The notes under the pieces were generated by a model. It saw nothing but the letters and a program-made list of their open reading frames with translations. It was not told where the DNA came from and ran no database searches. The position numbers and the translations under genes were made by a program. This document shows, one piece after another, positions 24,901 to 37,800 of a stretch of 64,000 nt of DNA (positions are counted from its first letter, which is position 1; each line of letters starts with the position of its first letter). Source of the DNA: Chlorocebus sabaeus (Eukaryota > Chordata > Mammalia > Primates > Cercopithecidae); NCBI RefSeq assembly GCF_047675955.1, contig NC_132919.1:72369316-72433315 (forward strand). Direction: 5' to 3'.

Positions 24901-25863
24901 TCAAACTCCTGACCTCAGCTGATCCACCCACCTTGACCTTCCAGAGTGTTGGGATTACAGGCATGAGTCACCGTGCCTGGCCCTAGACTGATGGTTTTTG
25001 GTTTTTTTGTTTTTTTGTTTTTTTTGTTTTTTGAGACAGATTCTAGCTCTGTCGCTAGGCTGGAGTGCAATGGTGCGATCTTGGTTCACTGCAACCTCCA
25101 ACTCCCAGGTTCAAGCGATTCTCCTGCCTCAGTCTCCCAACTAGCTGGGATTACAGGCGCCTGCCACCATGCCTGGCTAAGTTTTGTATTTTTAGTAGAG
25201 ATGGGGTTTTACTGTGTTGGCCAGGCTGGTCTCAAACTCTTGACCTCGTGATCCGCCCATCTTGGCCTCCCAAAGTGCTGGAATTACAAGCGTGAGCCAC
25301 CATGCCTGGCCAACTGATTAGTTTTTATACAGCATGTTGACTGTGGACTTCAAAAATATACTGGGAGTATTCTTAAGTTTTCACTTATGTTCACTGTATA
25401 TTTTGGAGGCAGAATTGTTTTATAGGCAATCAAGAACTTAGCAAATACATACTAGTTTCAGAGTAAAATACACAAAAAAAGAACTTAGCAAATACAATCA
25501 TAAAAATATGAAATAAAAAATTTTGTTAAAACTATATGTTGTTTTCCAAGTTACATGTGGCTATTAGTCTCTTTTTGTTGTAGAGTATTCATACTGGGCC
25601 GAGCACGGCTTGTAGTCACAGCATTTTGGGAGACCAAGACCAGTGGATCACTGGGAGTTTGAGACCAGCCTGGCCAACATGGTGAAACCCCGTCTCTACA
25701 ACAAATACAAAAACTAGCCAGATATGGTTGTATTTACCTATAGTCCCAGCTCCTTGGGAGGCTGAGGCAGGAGAATCGCTTGAGCCTGGGAGACAGAGGT
25801 TGCAGTGAGCCAAGATCTTGCCACTGCACTCCAGTCTGGGCAACAGGAGTAAAACTCTTATCT

Positions 25864-25897
<34 letters not shown>

Positions 25898-28800
25898 CAT
25901 ACAGGGCACTATCAGAAATCAGTCTAAGCTTTAATATTCCAATCTGTATAATATGAGTTATATTCAAAAGCCTCTTATGCTGATAGTTATGTGTGAAATA
26001 TTTAGAATCAGAAGTTGGTAAACCATGCTGTGAGGTCGTATATACCACTTACCTTTTATGTTTCTGTTACTGTCTTCAGGAAGGAGGGAATGGATGAAGG
26101 CAGACAGACAAAAATGATCAAATATAGATCTACCTCCAAAAATTAAAGAATTTCTAAAATTTTAAAGTAGCTATAAACATATATTTTTAATTATTTTTAC
26201 TTGATACCAAAAGAAAATTTTGCTTTAAGCATTGAGTTTTAACAAGGCAAGTATAGATGATCTACCAAATTTTGCACAGAATTCTTCAAGAGGCAGACAA
26301 TATTTGATAAGAAATTATTTGCATATTTATTATGTCAACAAAGCAAGTTACAAAACTAGTTTGTATAAGAAACAAAACCTGTGTGTATGTGTATGTATGT
26401 TGTTTGTAGGAACACAAAATCTAGGGGAAGATAAATAAGCAACAGTGACTGTCTCAAGGACAAAAAGGACTTTTTCCAGTACATGTATTACCATCTATAT
26501 GTTTTTCAATTAGAATCAACCCGTCAAAGTAAGTGTAATACACAATATTAGACTTAATAAAAGGATTGGCTGGGCACAGTGGCTCATGCCTGTAATCCCA
26601 GCACTTTGGGAAACTGGCGTGGGAGGATCGCTTGAGGCCAGGAGTTCGAGACCAGCCTGGGCAACATAGCAAAACCTGGTCTCTATTTAAAAGAATAATA
26701 ATAATAAAAAGATTTACGTCCCTGCTGTTCGTTTTTTTTTGTTTTTTTGTTTTTTTGTTTTTGTTTTTCTGGCCTCCAGTACCTCCTCCCAGTTCTGCCC
26801 TCTGCTATACTTTTCTTTTTTTTTTTTTTTTTTTTTGATATGGAGTCTTGCTGTGTTGCCCAGGCTGGATGCTCTCAGCTCACTGCCACCTCCGCCTCCT
26901 GGATTCAAGCAGTTCTCCTGCCTCAGCCTCCCGACTAGTTTAGATTACAGGCACCTACCACCACGCCCAGCTAATTTTTGTATTTTTAGTAGAGATGGGG
27001 TTTCACTAAGTTGGCAAGGCTGGTCTCAAACTCCTGACCTTGTGATCCGCCTACCTTGTCCTCCCAAAGTGTTAGGATTACAGGTGTGAGCCACTCTGCC
27101 CAGCCCTGCTATCCTTTTTAAATCTCTCTTCATTGGGCTTTAGTGGACAGTTTGTAAGGTAATCTTAGAATGTAGAATTGCTATTATCTGAAATTTGAAA
27201 AACTATCCTTAAACATTAATAATTCTCTGAGAGACAGAATTCTCTCTCTTCCTTTTTTTTTTTTTTTCCCCCCCGAGATGGAGTCTTGCTCTGTTGCCAG
27301 GCTGGAGTGCAGTGACGCAATCTCAGCTCACTGCAACCTCCTACTCCCTGGTTCAAGCAATTCTCCTGCCTCAGCCTTCTGAGTAGCTGGGATTACTACA
27401 GGCACACTCCACCATGCCTAGCTAATTTTTGTATTTTTAGTAGAGACGGAGTTTCACCATGTTGGCCAGGCTGGTCTCGATCTCCTGACCACGTGATTTG
27501 CCCACCTCGGCCTCCTAAAGTGCTGGGATTACAGACGTGAGCCATCACGCCCAGCCCAGAATTCTTTTTAATATTGTATTGTAATAAAATTTGTGCTGAT
27601 TCTTAAGTTGAAAATAACAAAGACTTCTCGGTATTTTAGTAAGGAGATTTCTGCTTACATTTTGCTATGAGCTTCTTTTTTAGGGAGTTTCTGGGTTTAT
27701 TTAAGAAGGAGAAGAGGAAGTTGCTTATGATCTATTTCAGCATTATGCTACAGAAAGTTTTTGGTTTATTTGTTTGTTTTTTTGACATGGAGTTTGACTC
27801 TTTTTGCCCAGGCTGAAGTACAGTGGCACGATCGCGGCTCACTGTAACCTCCGCCTCCCTGGTTCAAGCGATTCTCTTGTCGTAGCCTCCCAAGTAGCTG
27901 GAATTACAGGCGTGCACCACCACGCCTGGCTAATGTTGTATTTTTAGTAGAGACAGGGTTTCTCCATGTTGGTCAGGCTGGTGTCGAACTCCCCACCTTG
28001 GGTGATCTGCGCGCCTCAACCTCCCAGAGTGCTGGGATTACAGGTGTGAGCCACTGTGCCCAGCCTGTTTTGTTTTTTTAATTGTGGTAAAACGTTGATA
28101 ACAAAATTTAGTGGCACAGAACACTTTTAAGGTTAAGGGCTTTCCAAGGACTTGGCTTAATGTGGAATTCTGATAGTCTTAGACTATTGTTGAGGATTCT
28201 TACCACATCCTATCAAAGATGCAGACCAGCTTCTCGTGTTCTTTAGGCATACTCCAAAAACTCAACCTGCCTTCCTTCTTATCCACTAAAATCTACTCTT
28301 TCTCATGGAATTCTTAACTCCAACGAACATAAAAGTAGACAGCATGGTATAATGAAACTCCTGTTACTCCACTTCAATTAATTGTCAACATTTTGCCAAT
28401 AAAGCTATCTTAGGAATTTTTTAATATATGGCTTGAGGGCAGGAATTTTACTTTCTTCAAATATGAGGTTTCTTAACATCATTTACTAAATAATTCATTC
28501 TTTTGCTACTAATTTGAAAAGTCAACTCTCCTATGTATTAAATTCCTACATGTATTTGGGGCCTTTCTGGATACTTCTGTTTTGTTCCATCAATTTTTTT
28601 GTTTCTTTATAATTACCATATTGTTTGGAATTCAGTAATTTTTGTACATTTTAATAAGCACCTCGGCAGGGCACAGTAGATCACGCCTGTAATCTCAGCA
28701 CTTTGGCAGGCCAAGACGGGCAGATCACGAGGTCATAAGTTCAAGACCAGCCTGGCCAACATGGTGAAACCCCGTCTCTATTAAAAATATAAAAATTAGT

Positions 28801-31800
28801 CAGGTGTGGTGGCACATGCCTGTAATCCCAGCTACTCAGGAGGCTGAGGCAGGAGAATCGCTTGAACCCCAGAAGCAGAGGTTGCAGTGAGCCAAAGTAG
28901 CACTACTGCACTCCAGCCTAGGTGACAGAGTGAGACATTGTCTCAGGGGCTGGGGGGAAGCACCTCCTCTTCGTCTTTTTTAATAAGTTCTTGGTGGTTT
29001 TCACACATTTTTCATCCATATCAACTTCAGACTCAATTTTTTTCATTAAGCAAAAAAGAGACCTGTTTGGATTGAATTCATATATTGGACATTTAATCAG
29101 GAAATTAAATTATATTGGGAAGTATTGGTATCTTCTAAGATACTAAATTATGCTATCCAAGAACATCTTATGTTTTATTAATTATTCTTGTCTTCATTTT
29201 CTTTTAAATGAGATGGAGTCTCGCTCTGTCTCCTGGGCTGGAGCGCTGTGGTGCGATCTCCGCTCACTGCAACCTCTGCCTCCCAGATTCAAGTGCTTCT
29301 CATTCCTCAGCCTCCTGAGTAGCTGGGATTACAGGCGCCCACCACTATGCCCGGCTAATTTTTTGCATTTTTAGTAGAGACGGGCTTTTGCCATGTTGGC
29401 CAGTCTGGTCTCGAACTCCTGACCTCAGGTGATCCACCCTCCTCCGCCTCCCAAAGTGCTTCGATTACAGGCGTGAGCCACCATGCCCAGCCGTCCCATA
29501 CTTCTTAAACTTCAGTTTATTAATTTACATCAGTCCGAATTTATGGCTTCCCTTTTTTTTTTTTTTTGTTTTTTTTTTTGTTTTTTGTTTTTTGTTTTTT
29601 GTTTTTTTTGATACAGAGTCTCGCTCTGTCGCCCGGGCTGGAGTACAGTGGCCGGATCTCAGCTCACTGCAAGCTCCGCCTCCCGGGTTCACGCCATTCT
29701 CCTACCTCAGCCTCCCGAGTAGCTGGGACTACAGGCGCCCGCCACCTCGCCCGGCTAGTTTTTTCTACTTTTTAGTAGAGACGGGGTTTCACCGTGTTAG
29801 CCAGGATGGTCTCGATCTCCTGACCTCGTGATCCGCACGTCTCGGCCTCCCAAAGTGCTGGGATTACAGGCTTGAGCCACTGCGCCCGGCCCCCTTTTTT
29901 ATTTAGTAAATTATAATTCATTACTCTCGTTTGTTTTCATATTCAGGTTGTCCCAGATTTGGCCAATGGGAGCCCCTTCAAGCTGGTTACTATGACTTTT
30001 TGACGTGTCCCCATCATTCTTTGAGCATTCACTTGCTTTCTATCACAAGGTGTTCCAGGCTCCTCTTACATTTTCTCTGCCCTGTTTCTCCAAGGAGCCC
30101 TGATTCCTTCTACTAGAAAGAAATGTTTAGAAGCCAGTATCTGGGAGTTAAATACCATTGACATTGGGGGGTTACTGCTCCAGGCCCCCTTGGTAGGCAG
30201 AGCTTGGGGGGGAGAAAAAAAATATATGTGTGTTTGTGTGTGTGTGTATGTATGTATGTACATGAACACACGTGCATGTATGTACACAATTTACACTTAT
30301 GTTTATATCTGTATATGTTGAGAACTATGTTTCTGTTAATATACTGATATTTCCAATTCCAATCCAACACTGCGTAATTTAGCCCAGTTTTCTCCCTTTC
30401 CAGATTCACAACTCCCTTTGTAACAGAAACCTGGCTTCTGTTATGGTTAATGTTTTTTTGTTTTTAGAGATAGGATCTTGCTCTGTTGCCCGGGCTAGAC
30501 TGCAATGGCATGATTACAGCTCCCTGTAACCTTGAACTCTAGGGTTCAAGTGATCCACCTTGGCCTTCCCAAAAGCTGGGATTACAGGAATGAGCCACCT
30601 TGCCCATCTTTGTTATGGTTAATGTATTTTATTACTCAGTTCCCCTGATTTTAACCAATTTCACTCTACAGTTGTGCACGCGCTCTCTTTCTCTCTCAAA
30701 GATGCCCTCTTCACTTCACTGGGTTCGGGCACTTCATGCCTGCCACCCTCCTCCTGTTGCACTGACAAAATCCTGCTTGGGTTCTAAAACCCACACTAGG
30801 TTTGTCCTCTGTGTGGATGCCCTTCTCACCTTACTTTGTTTCTGATACTCTACCCAAGGCTGCCCATTCACCCTGCTTGTGTCCCAGTATCTCCTGCTAG
30901 GTCACCCTTCTCAAGGGTCCTCTCCTCACTCTGCTTGGACTCTGATGTATTGTTCAAGCTTCTGCCCCCAACTTCTAACCTGGCATTGACACCTACCTTG
31001 CTGTGCCCCTCCTAATGGCTTTAGGACTGACTCTTTTCAACAAGGGAAGGGAAGAGGAAGAAAACATGTACCTATATAGTATATGTTTTAAAGACATGTA
31101 CTGTATATATACATTATTTAAACTTTGCCCATTAATCTTCTTCCCTCCTGAGGTAGTTTGTGAAAACCTTACTGTAGTTTGTGAAAGCCTACTGCTTTCA
31201 TTAAGCACATGAAAAGATGCTCAACATCATTAGCCATCAGGGAAATGCCAAGAATAACAACCACTTTGCATTCCCTAGGATGGCTGTAATCAAAAAGTAT
31301 TGTCAAGGATGTGGAGGCCGAGGCAGGTGGATCAGCTGAGGTCAGGAGTTCAAGACCATCCTGACCAACATAGTGAAATCCTGTCTCTACTAAAAATACA
31401 CAGATTAGCCAGGTGTAGTAGTGTACACTTATAATCCCAGCTACTTGGGAGGCTGAGGGAGGCAGGAGAATCGTTGGAAACAGGGAGGTAGAGGTTGCAG
31501 TGAGCTGAGATCGTGCCACTGCACTCCAGCCTGGGCAACAGAGTGAGACTCCATCTCAAAAAAAAAAAAAAAAAAAAAAGGATATGGAGAAATTAAAACC
31601 CTTACAAATTGCTAGTGAAACTGTACACTACAGTGTACACTGGTACAGCCACTGTGGAAAACAGCTTGGCAGTTTCTAAAATCTCTAAACATAGAAGTAC
31701 CACATAATTGGCTGGGCATGGTGGCTCACACCTATAATCCTAGCACTTTGGGAGGCCGAGGCGGGTGCATCACTAGAGGTCGGGAGTTCCAGATCAGCCT

Positions 31801-34800
31801 GGCTAACATGGTGAAACCCTGTCTCTACTAATTATACAAAATTAGCTGGGTGTGGTGCCTCGCGTCTGTAATCCCAGGTACTCGGGAAGCTGAGGCAGGA
31901 GAATCACTTGAATCTGGGAGGCGGAGGTTGCAGTGAACCAGGATGGTGCCACTACACTCCAGCCTGGATGACAGAGTGAGACTCGGTCTCCCAAAAAAGG
32001 AAAAAAAAAAAAAAAAGCAATGAAATACCACATAACCTAGCTATATCCAAGAGAACTGAAAATATATTCACACAAAAACTTGGAATGCTTATAGCAGCAT
32101 TATTTGTAATAGCCAAAAAGTCAAAACAACCCAATTGTCCATTAACTGGAGAATGAATACAGTAGAATATTATTCAGCCGTAAAAAGGAATGAAGTATGA
32201 ATATGTGCAACAACATGGATATATTCTTTAAAATGTGCTAAGTGAAAGCCAACACAAAAGTCTTCATTACAGTGTTACTCCATTTATATGAAATGTGTGG
32301 AATAGGCAAATCCATAGAGAAAGAATGTTGATTAGTGGTTGCCAGGGGCTTGGGTGAGGGAGGGATAGAGAGCGACTGCTAATGGGTACAGGGAATCTTT
32401 TGAGATTGTTGAAATGTTCTGGAATTACATAGTAGTGATGGTTGCACAACACTATGAATATACTAAAAAAAATCAATTATGCACTTTAAAGTGTGTATTT
32501 TAAAAGGTAAATTTTGGGCTGGGCACCATGGCTCATGCCTGTAATCCCAGCACTTTGGGAGGCCAAGGCAGGCGGATCACCTGAGGTCAGGAGTTGGAGA
32601 CCCGCCTGACTAACATGGAGAAACCCCATCTCTACTAGAAATACAAAACTAGCCAGGTGTGGTGGCCCACGCCTATAATCCCAGCTACTCAGGAAGCTGA
32701 GACAGGAGAATCGCTTGAACCCGGAGGCGGAGGTTGCTGTGAGCCGAGATTGTGCCATTGCACTCCAGCCTGGGCAACAAGAGCAAAACTCAGTCTCAAA
32801 AAATAAATAAATGTTTGTTATGAAGGAAAAAAATAATTGCTGTAGTAGCTAAAACCCTGGCAGCCTACCCCATCAATTATTTTATTTTGGTTTCTAAAGA
32901 TAATTATCTCGGCTGGGCGAGGTGGCTCACACCTATAATCCCAGCACTTTGGGAGGCCGAAGCCGGCAGATCACTTGAGGTGAGGAGTTTGAGACTATCC
33001 TGGCCAACATGGCAAAACCCTGTCTGTACTAAAAATTCAAAAATTAGCTAGCGTGGTGGCAGATGCCTGTAATTCCAGCTATTTGGGAGGCTGAGGCAAG
33101 AGAATCACGTGAATCAGGGAGGTGGAGGTTGTGGTGAGCCGAGATCCCACCATTGCACCCCAGCCTGGGCAACAGAGTGAGACTGCATCTCAGAAAAAAT
33201 ACAAAAAAAAAAAAAAAGGCCGGGCGTCGTGGCTTACGCTTGTAACCCCAATACTTTGAGAGGCCAAGGCAGGTGGATCACGAGGTCAGGAGTTTGCGAC
33301 CATCCTGACCGACATGCCCGTCTCTACTAAAAGTAATAAAATTAGCCAGGCATTGTGGCATGTGCTTGTAATTCTAGCTACTCAGGAGGCTGAGAAAGGA
33401 GAATTGCTTGAATCTGGGAGACGGACGTTGCAGTGAGCTGAGTCGCGCCACTGCAGTCCAGCCTGGGCAACAGGATGCGCCTCCGTCTCCAAAAAAAAAA
33501 AAAAAAAGTGACTGTCTTCATTATCAATTACATAGAATAAATAGCATTTAGGCCAGGCGTGGTGGCTCATGCCTGTAATCCCAGCACTTTGGGAGGCCGA
33601 AGCGGGCAGATCACCAGGTCAGGAGATTGAGACCATCCTGGCTAACACGGTGAAACCCCGTCTCTACTAAAAAATACAAAAAAAAAATTAACCACGTGTG
33701 GTGACGGGCGCCTGTAGTCACAGCAACTCAGGAGGCTGAGGCAGGAGAATGACGTGAACTCGGGAGGTGGAGCTTGTAGTGAGCCTAGCTCCTGCCACTG
33801 CACTCCAGCCCTGGCAACAGAGTGAGACTCCGTCTCAAAAAAAAAAAAAAAAACCATACAATTTAAAGGGTGCTAAATAATAGCAAATACTTAGACATAC
33901 TAGATGTGGAGTGGTAGAAGGGATGAAGCTTATATCCATCTTATTAGGGAGCCAGATTAGAACTGGAAAGACCAAAAAGTAGTAAGAACTACTTTTTTTT
34001 TTTTTGAGATGGAATCTAGGTCTGTTGCCCAGGCTGGAGTGCAGTGGCACAATCTCAGCTCACTGCAACCTCTGTCTCCTGGGTTCAAGCGATTCTCCTG
34101 CCTCAGCCTCCTGATAGCTGCGATTACAGGCACCTGCCACCACACCCAGCTAATTTTCGTATGTTTCGTATAGATGGGTTTCACTGTGTTGGCCAGGCTG
34201 GTCTCAAACTCCTGACCTCATGATCCGCCTGCCTCGGTCTTCCAAAGTGCTGGGATTACGGGTGTAAGCCACCACACCCGGTCAGTTCTTACTACTTTAA
34301 TAGAGGAACACAGTGATTATATTTGTCTTCTCCTTTTAATTTTTTAAATGCTCTAAAATGTTCAAATCCAGGTGAAAAGCTAACTCAATGGCAGCTTAAT
34401 ACTTAGAACCCCTTCAGGACATGCTAAGAACAGAATTAGGATTGTTGAGATGTGTGTTTAATAGTATCTCCTAGGTCTGCCCACATCTGACTACCTACCT
34501 GATGTTTCACATCTGTCCGTTGTGCTTTATTTTATAGAGAACAGGTTACTAAAGTCTAATTAGGATCATTGCTTGTAAAGCCTCTCACCTATGACTACTG
34601 CCACCCCTATATAATATTTATAAAAATTGCTCAGGAGTTAGTGATGTTTTGGCAAACCTAAGAAACTTAGATTATGAAACTCCTCATAAAAGTATAGTTT
34701 AGTAGCCGGGCGCGGTGGCTCAAGCCTGTAATCCCAGCAATTTGGGAGGCCGAGACGGGCGGATCACGAGGTCAGGAGATCGAGATCATCCTGGCTAACA

Positions 34801-37800
34801 CGGTGAAACCCCGTCTCTACTAAGAAATACAAAAAACTAGCCGGGCGAGGTGGCGGGCGCCTGTAGTCCCAGCTACTCGGGAGGCTGAGGCAGAAGAATG
34901 GCGTAAACCCGGGAGGCGGAGCTTGCAGTGAGCTGAGATCTGGCCACTGCACTCCAGCCTGGGTGACAGAGCGAGACTCCGCCTCAAAAAAAAAAAAAAA
35001 AAAAAAGTATAGTTTAGTGAATGACAGGAAAAAGCAGCATTTCGTCAATGCAATGTTTTTGTTACATTAGATATATTTTTTGTTTTGGAAATTGAGTTAC
35101 CTAGATTGGAAGTATATATGTTTATTTGGGAGTGGAGTTGGATAATCAATATTGAAGAAGATAGAAAATTTGTTAAGGAGAAGCATCAGAGTGGTAGCAA
35201 GTTTGTCTCAAGGGAAGAAGAAAGGCATACTACCTTTCCTGGTTATTTGATACTCTCTCCCTTACCTGCCACTTAGAAACTGAAAAGGGGGGAAAAAAAA
35301 AAGAGCCTTAATAGAGAATCTAGGTAAGACTTGGAAACAAAGAGATGAAAAATAAGAAAAAATCAGAAATGGTTAAAAGGACAGTAAAGTGTAATGAAAG
35401 AAGGGAAAATAATATGACAGGTAAGGAGAAGATAAAATATTGCAGCAGCTAAATTTAAAAGCCGAAGGTTTTGTTACTGAGCAAAAGAGGCTTGGTGCTT
35501 GATGTACTCAAAACTAATACTGTGACACAGGAGGTTTTGTTTTTTGTTTGTTTTTTAGAAACGGGCCTACTCTGTCATCCAGGCTAGAGTGCAGTGGCAT
35601 AATCAAAGCTCACTGCAACCTCATACTCCTGGGTTCAAGTGATTCTCCCGCCTTGGCCTCTGGAGTAGCTGGGGCTACATATACATGCATGCCACCATGC
35701 ACAGCTAATTTTTTGTGTTTTGTTTTTTCTTTAATTTTTGAGAGGGAGTCTTGCTCTGTTGCACAGGCTGGAGTGCAGTGGCGTGATCTCAGTTCACTGC
35801 AACCTCTGCCCTCTGGGTTCAAGCAATTCTCCTGCCTCAGCCTCCCAAGTAACTAAGATTACAGGCATGTGCCACCACGCTTGGCTAATTTTTATATTTT
35901 AGTAGAGACTGGGTTTCACCATGTTGATTGGGCGCATCTTGAACTCCTGACCTCAAGTGATCCATCCACCTTGGCCTCCCAAAGTGATGGGATTACGGGC
36001 TTGAGCCACCACTCCCGGCCTAATTTTTGTGTTTTTTGTAGAGGCAGGATCTCACCATGTTGCCCAGGCTGGTCTCAACCTCCAGGGCTCAAGTAATCCT
36101 CCTTGCCTTAGCCTCCCAAAGTGCTGGGGGTTATAGACATGAGCCACTGTGCCTAGCCAACACTGAGTTTTTGAGTAAAGGAAAGATTTTTATTGCAAGT
36201 CGACTAACTTGTAGACAGGAGTCCAGCTCAAATCTGGTGCCCTGTGCTGGCTTTAATGCACTAATTTTAATAGAAAAGGTTTAGGGGATGAATTCTTAGA
36301 TCAGCGGGTAACTGGCGGAAGGAAAGGGGAGGTCTGGAAAGTCTTCAGGCATGCATGGCTGTCTCTTCATGCTACCTCATGGATTGCATGTGCAAATTCA
36401 GGGGGAATTAGTATGAAACGTAATGGAAATTCCAGCTGTGACATCAGCAAACGGGTTCTATGCAGACTTCAGTTGGGCACATTGGTTCCAGCTGATGTCA
36501 TCCAGTTTTGTGATCTTACAAGCAGAAGGAGTTTCAGAAAATTGTTTCTTTTCTTTTCTTTTCTTTTCTTTTCTTTTTTATTTGGAGACAGGGTCTCATT
36601 CCATCACTGGAGTGCAGTGGGGCGATCTCAGCTCACTGCAACCTCTGTTTCCTTGATTCAAACAATCCTTCCAGCCTCAGCCTCCCGAGTAGCCGAGGCT
36701 GCAGGCACACGCCACCACACCCAGGTAGTTTGTATTTTCTGTAGAGACAGACAGCCTGTTGCCCAGGCTGATCTTGAACTCATGGGCTCAATCTCAATCT
36801 GTCTGCTCTCTTCAGCCTCCCAAAATGCTGGGATTACAGGTGTGAGGCACCATGCCTGGCCTAAAGTGTTTTTTGTTTGTTTGTTTGTTTTTTTGAGATG
36901 GAGTCTCGCTCTGTCACCCAGGCTGGAGTGCAGTGGCGTGATCTCGGCTGACTGCAAACTACTGACACCATCTACAAAAGACTTAAAAATTAGACATGTT
37001 TGGTGGCATACACTGGTAGTCCTAGCTCTTCAGGAGGCTGAGGCAAGAGTGCCACTGCACTCCAGCCTGGGTGACAGAGTGAGATCCTGTCTCTTAAAAA
37101 AATTAAGGCCAGGCTCAGTGGCTCACACCTGTAATCCTAGCTCCTCAGGAGGCTGAGGCAAGAGTGCCACTGCACTCCAGCCTGGGCGACAGAGTGAGAT
37201 CTTGTCTCTTAAAAAAATAAGTAAGACCGGGCTCAGTGGCTCACACTTGTATTCCTAGCACTTTGGGAAGCAAGGCTGGTGAATCACCTGAAGTCAAGAG
37301 TTTGAGACCAGCCTGGCCAACATGGTGAAACCTCGTGTCTACTAAAAATTAGCTGGGCGTGGTGGCGTGCGCCTGTAAATCCCAGCTACTCGGGAGACTG
37401 AGGCAGGAGAATTACATGAACCCAGGAGGCTAAGGTTACAGTGAGCTGAGATTGCACCATTGCACTCCAGCCTGGGCAATAGATAGATTAATTAATTAAT
37501 TTAATTAATTAAAATAAAAATAATAGCAGGTACAGACCTTGACAAGAAGGAAGAGAAATCTCAACATGTATAGAAGTATAAGTCCTAGTTTAAGTAGTCC
37601 TTCAAAAATAGATCTTATTCCTGATGGGATCTATGAAAACAAGCTTTTAAATATATATATCCAGGTTTGTTAGAGGACACTGTTAGAGGTAATTCAGAAC
37701 TCAGTCTGAATTACAGACAATAACTCAAAAACAGTGGTCGGGGTTGGAATATGATACAAGGTATATTATAGTTTTCTTTTGAAGCATATTATTTTTCTCT

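Larger units (their letters stand above)
29895..31030 (+). mobile_element. Old L1 (L1M-type) 3' region, copy 3
   Basis: It shares text with copy 2, such as cacaaggtgttccaggctcc and tctccaaggagccctgattc. It then runs through a TG-rich stretch (30225-30262) and ttccaattccaatccaacac. A short antisense Alu monomer is inserted at 30453-30608. The last part (about 30680-31030) is a CT-rich, weakly repetitive tail of uncertain origin. Confidence 0.55.
31195..32512 (+). mobile_element. Old L1 relic (ORF2 end / 3' part) with two Alu insertions
   Basis: The text cacatgaaaagatgctcaac, catcattagccatcaggga, gccactgtggaaaacagctt and gaatattattcagccgtaaa follows the end of old L1 ORF2 in sense orientation. 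Its 3' part includes gattagtggttgccaggggc and ends in tatgcactttaaa. Alus at 31311-31579 and 31709-32018 interrupt it, each with a target-site duplication. Confidence 0.7.

Noticed and set aside
30680..31030. A CT-rich stretch considered as a minisatellite
   Set aside because: Phrases such as cctgcttg recur, but no regular unit length could be found by eye.
35085..35276. A 63-codon frame just after a young Alu
   Set aside because: No recognisable family, no coding-like context, and it lies in A-rich intron.
36413..37156. The longest open frame of the window, 247 codons
   Set aside because: It runs through two antisense Alu pieces and duplicated sense Alu units. The residues are translated Alu, and no family similarity outside Alu is visible.
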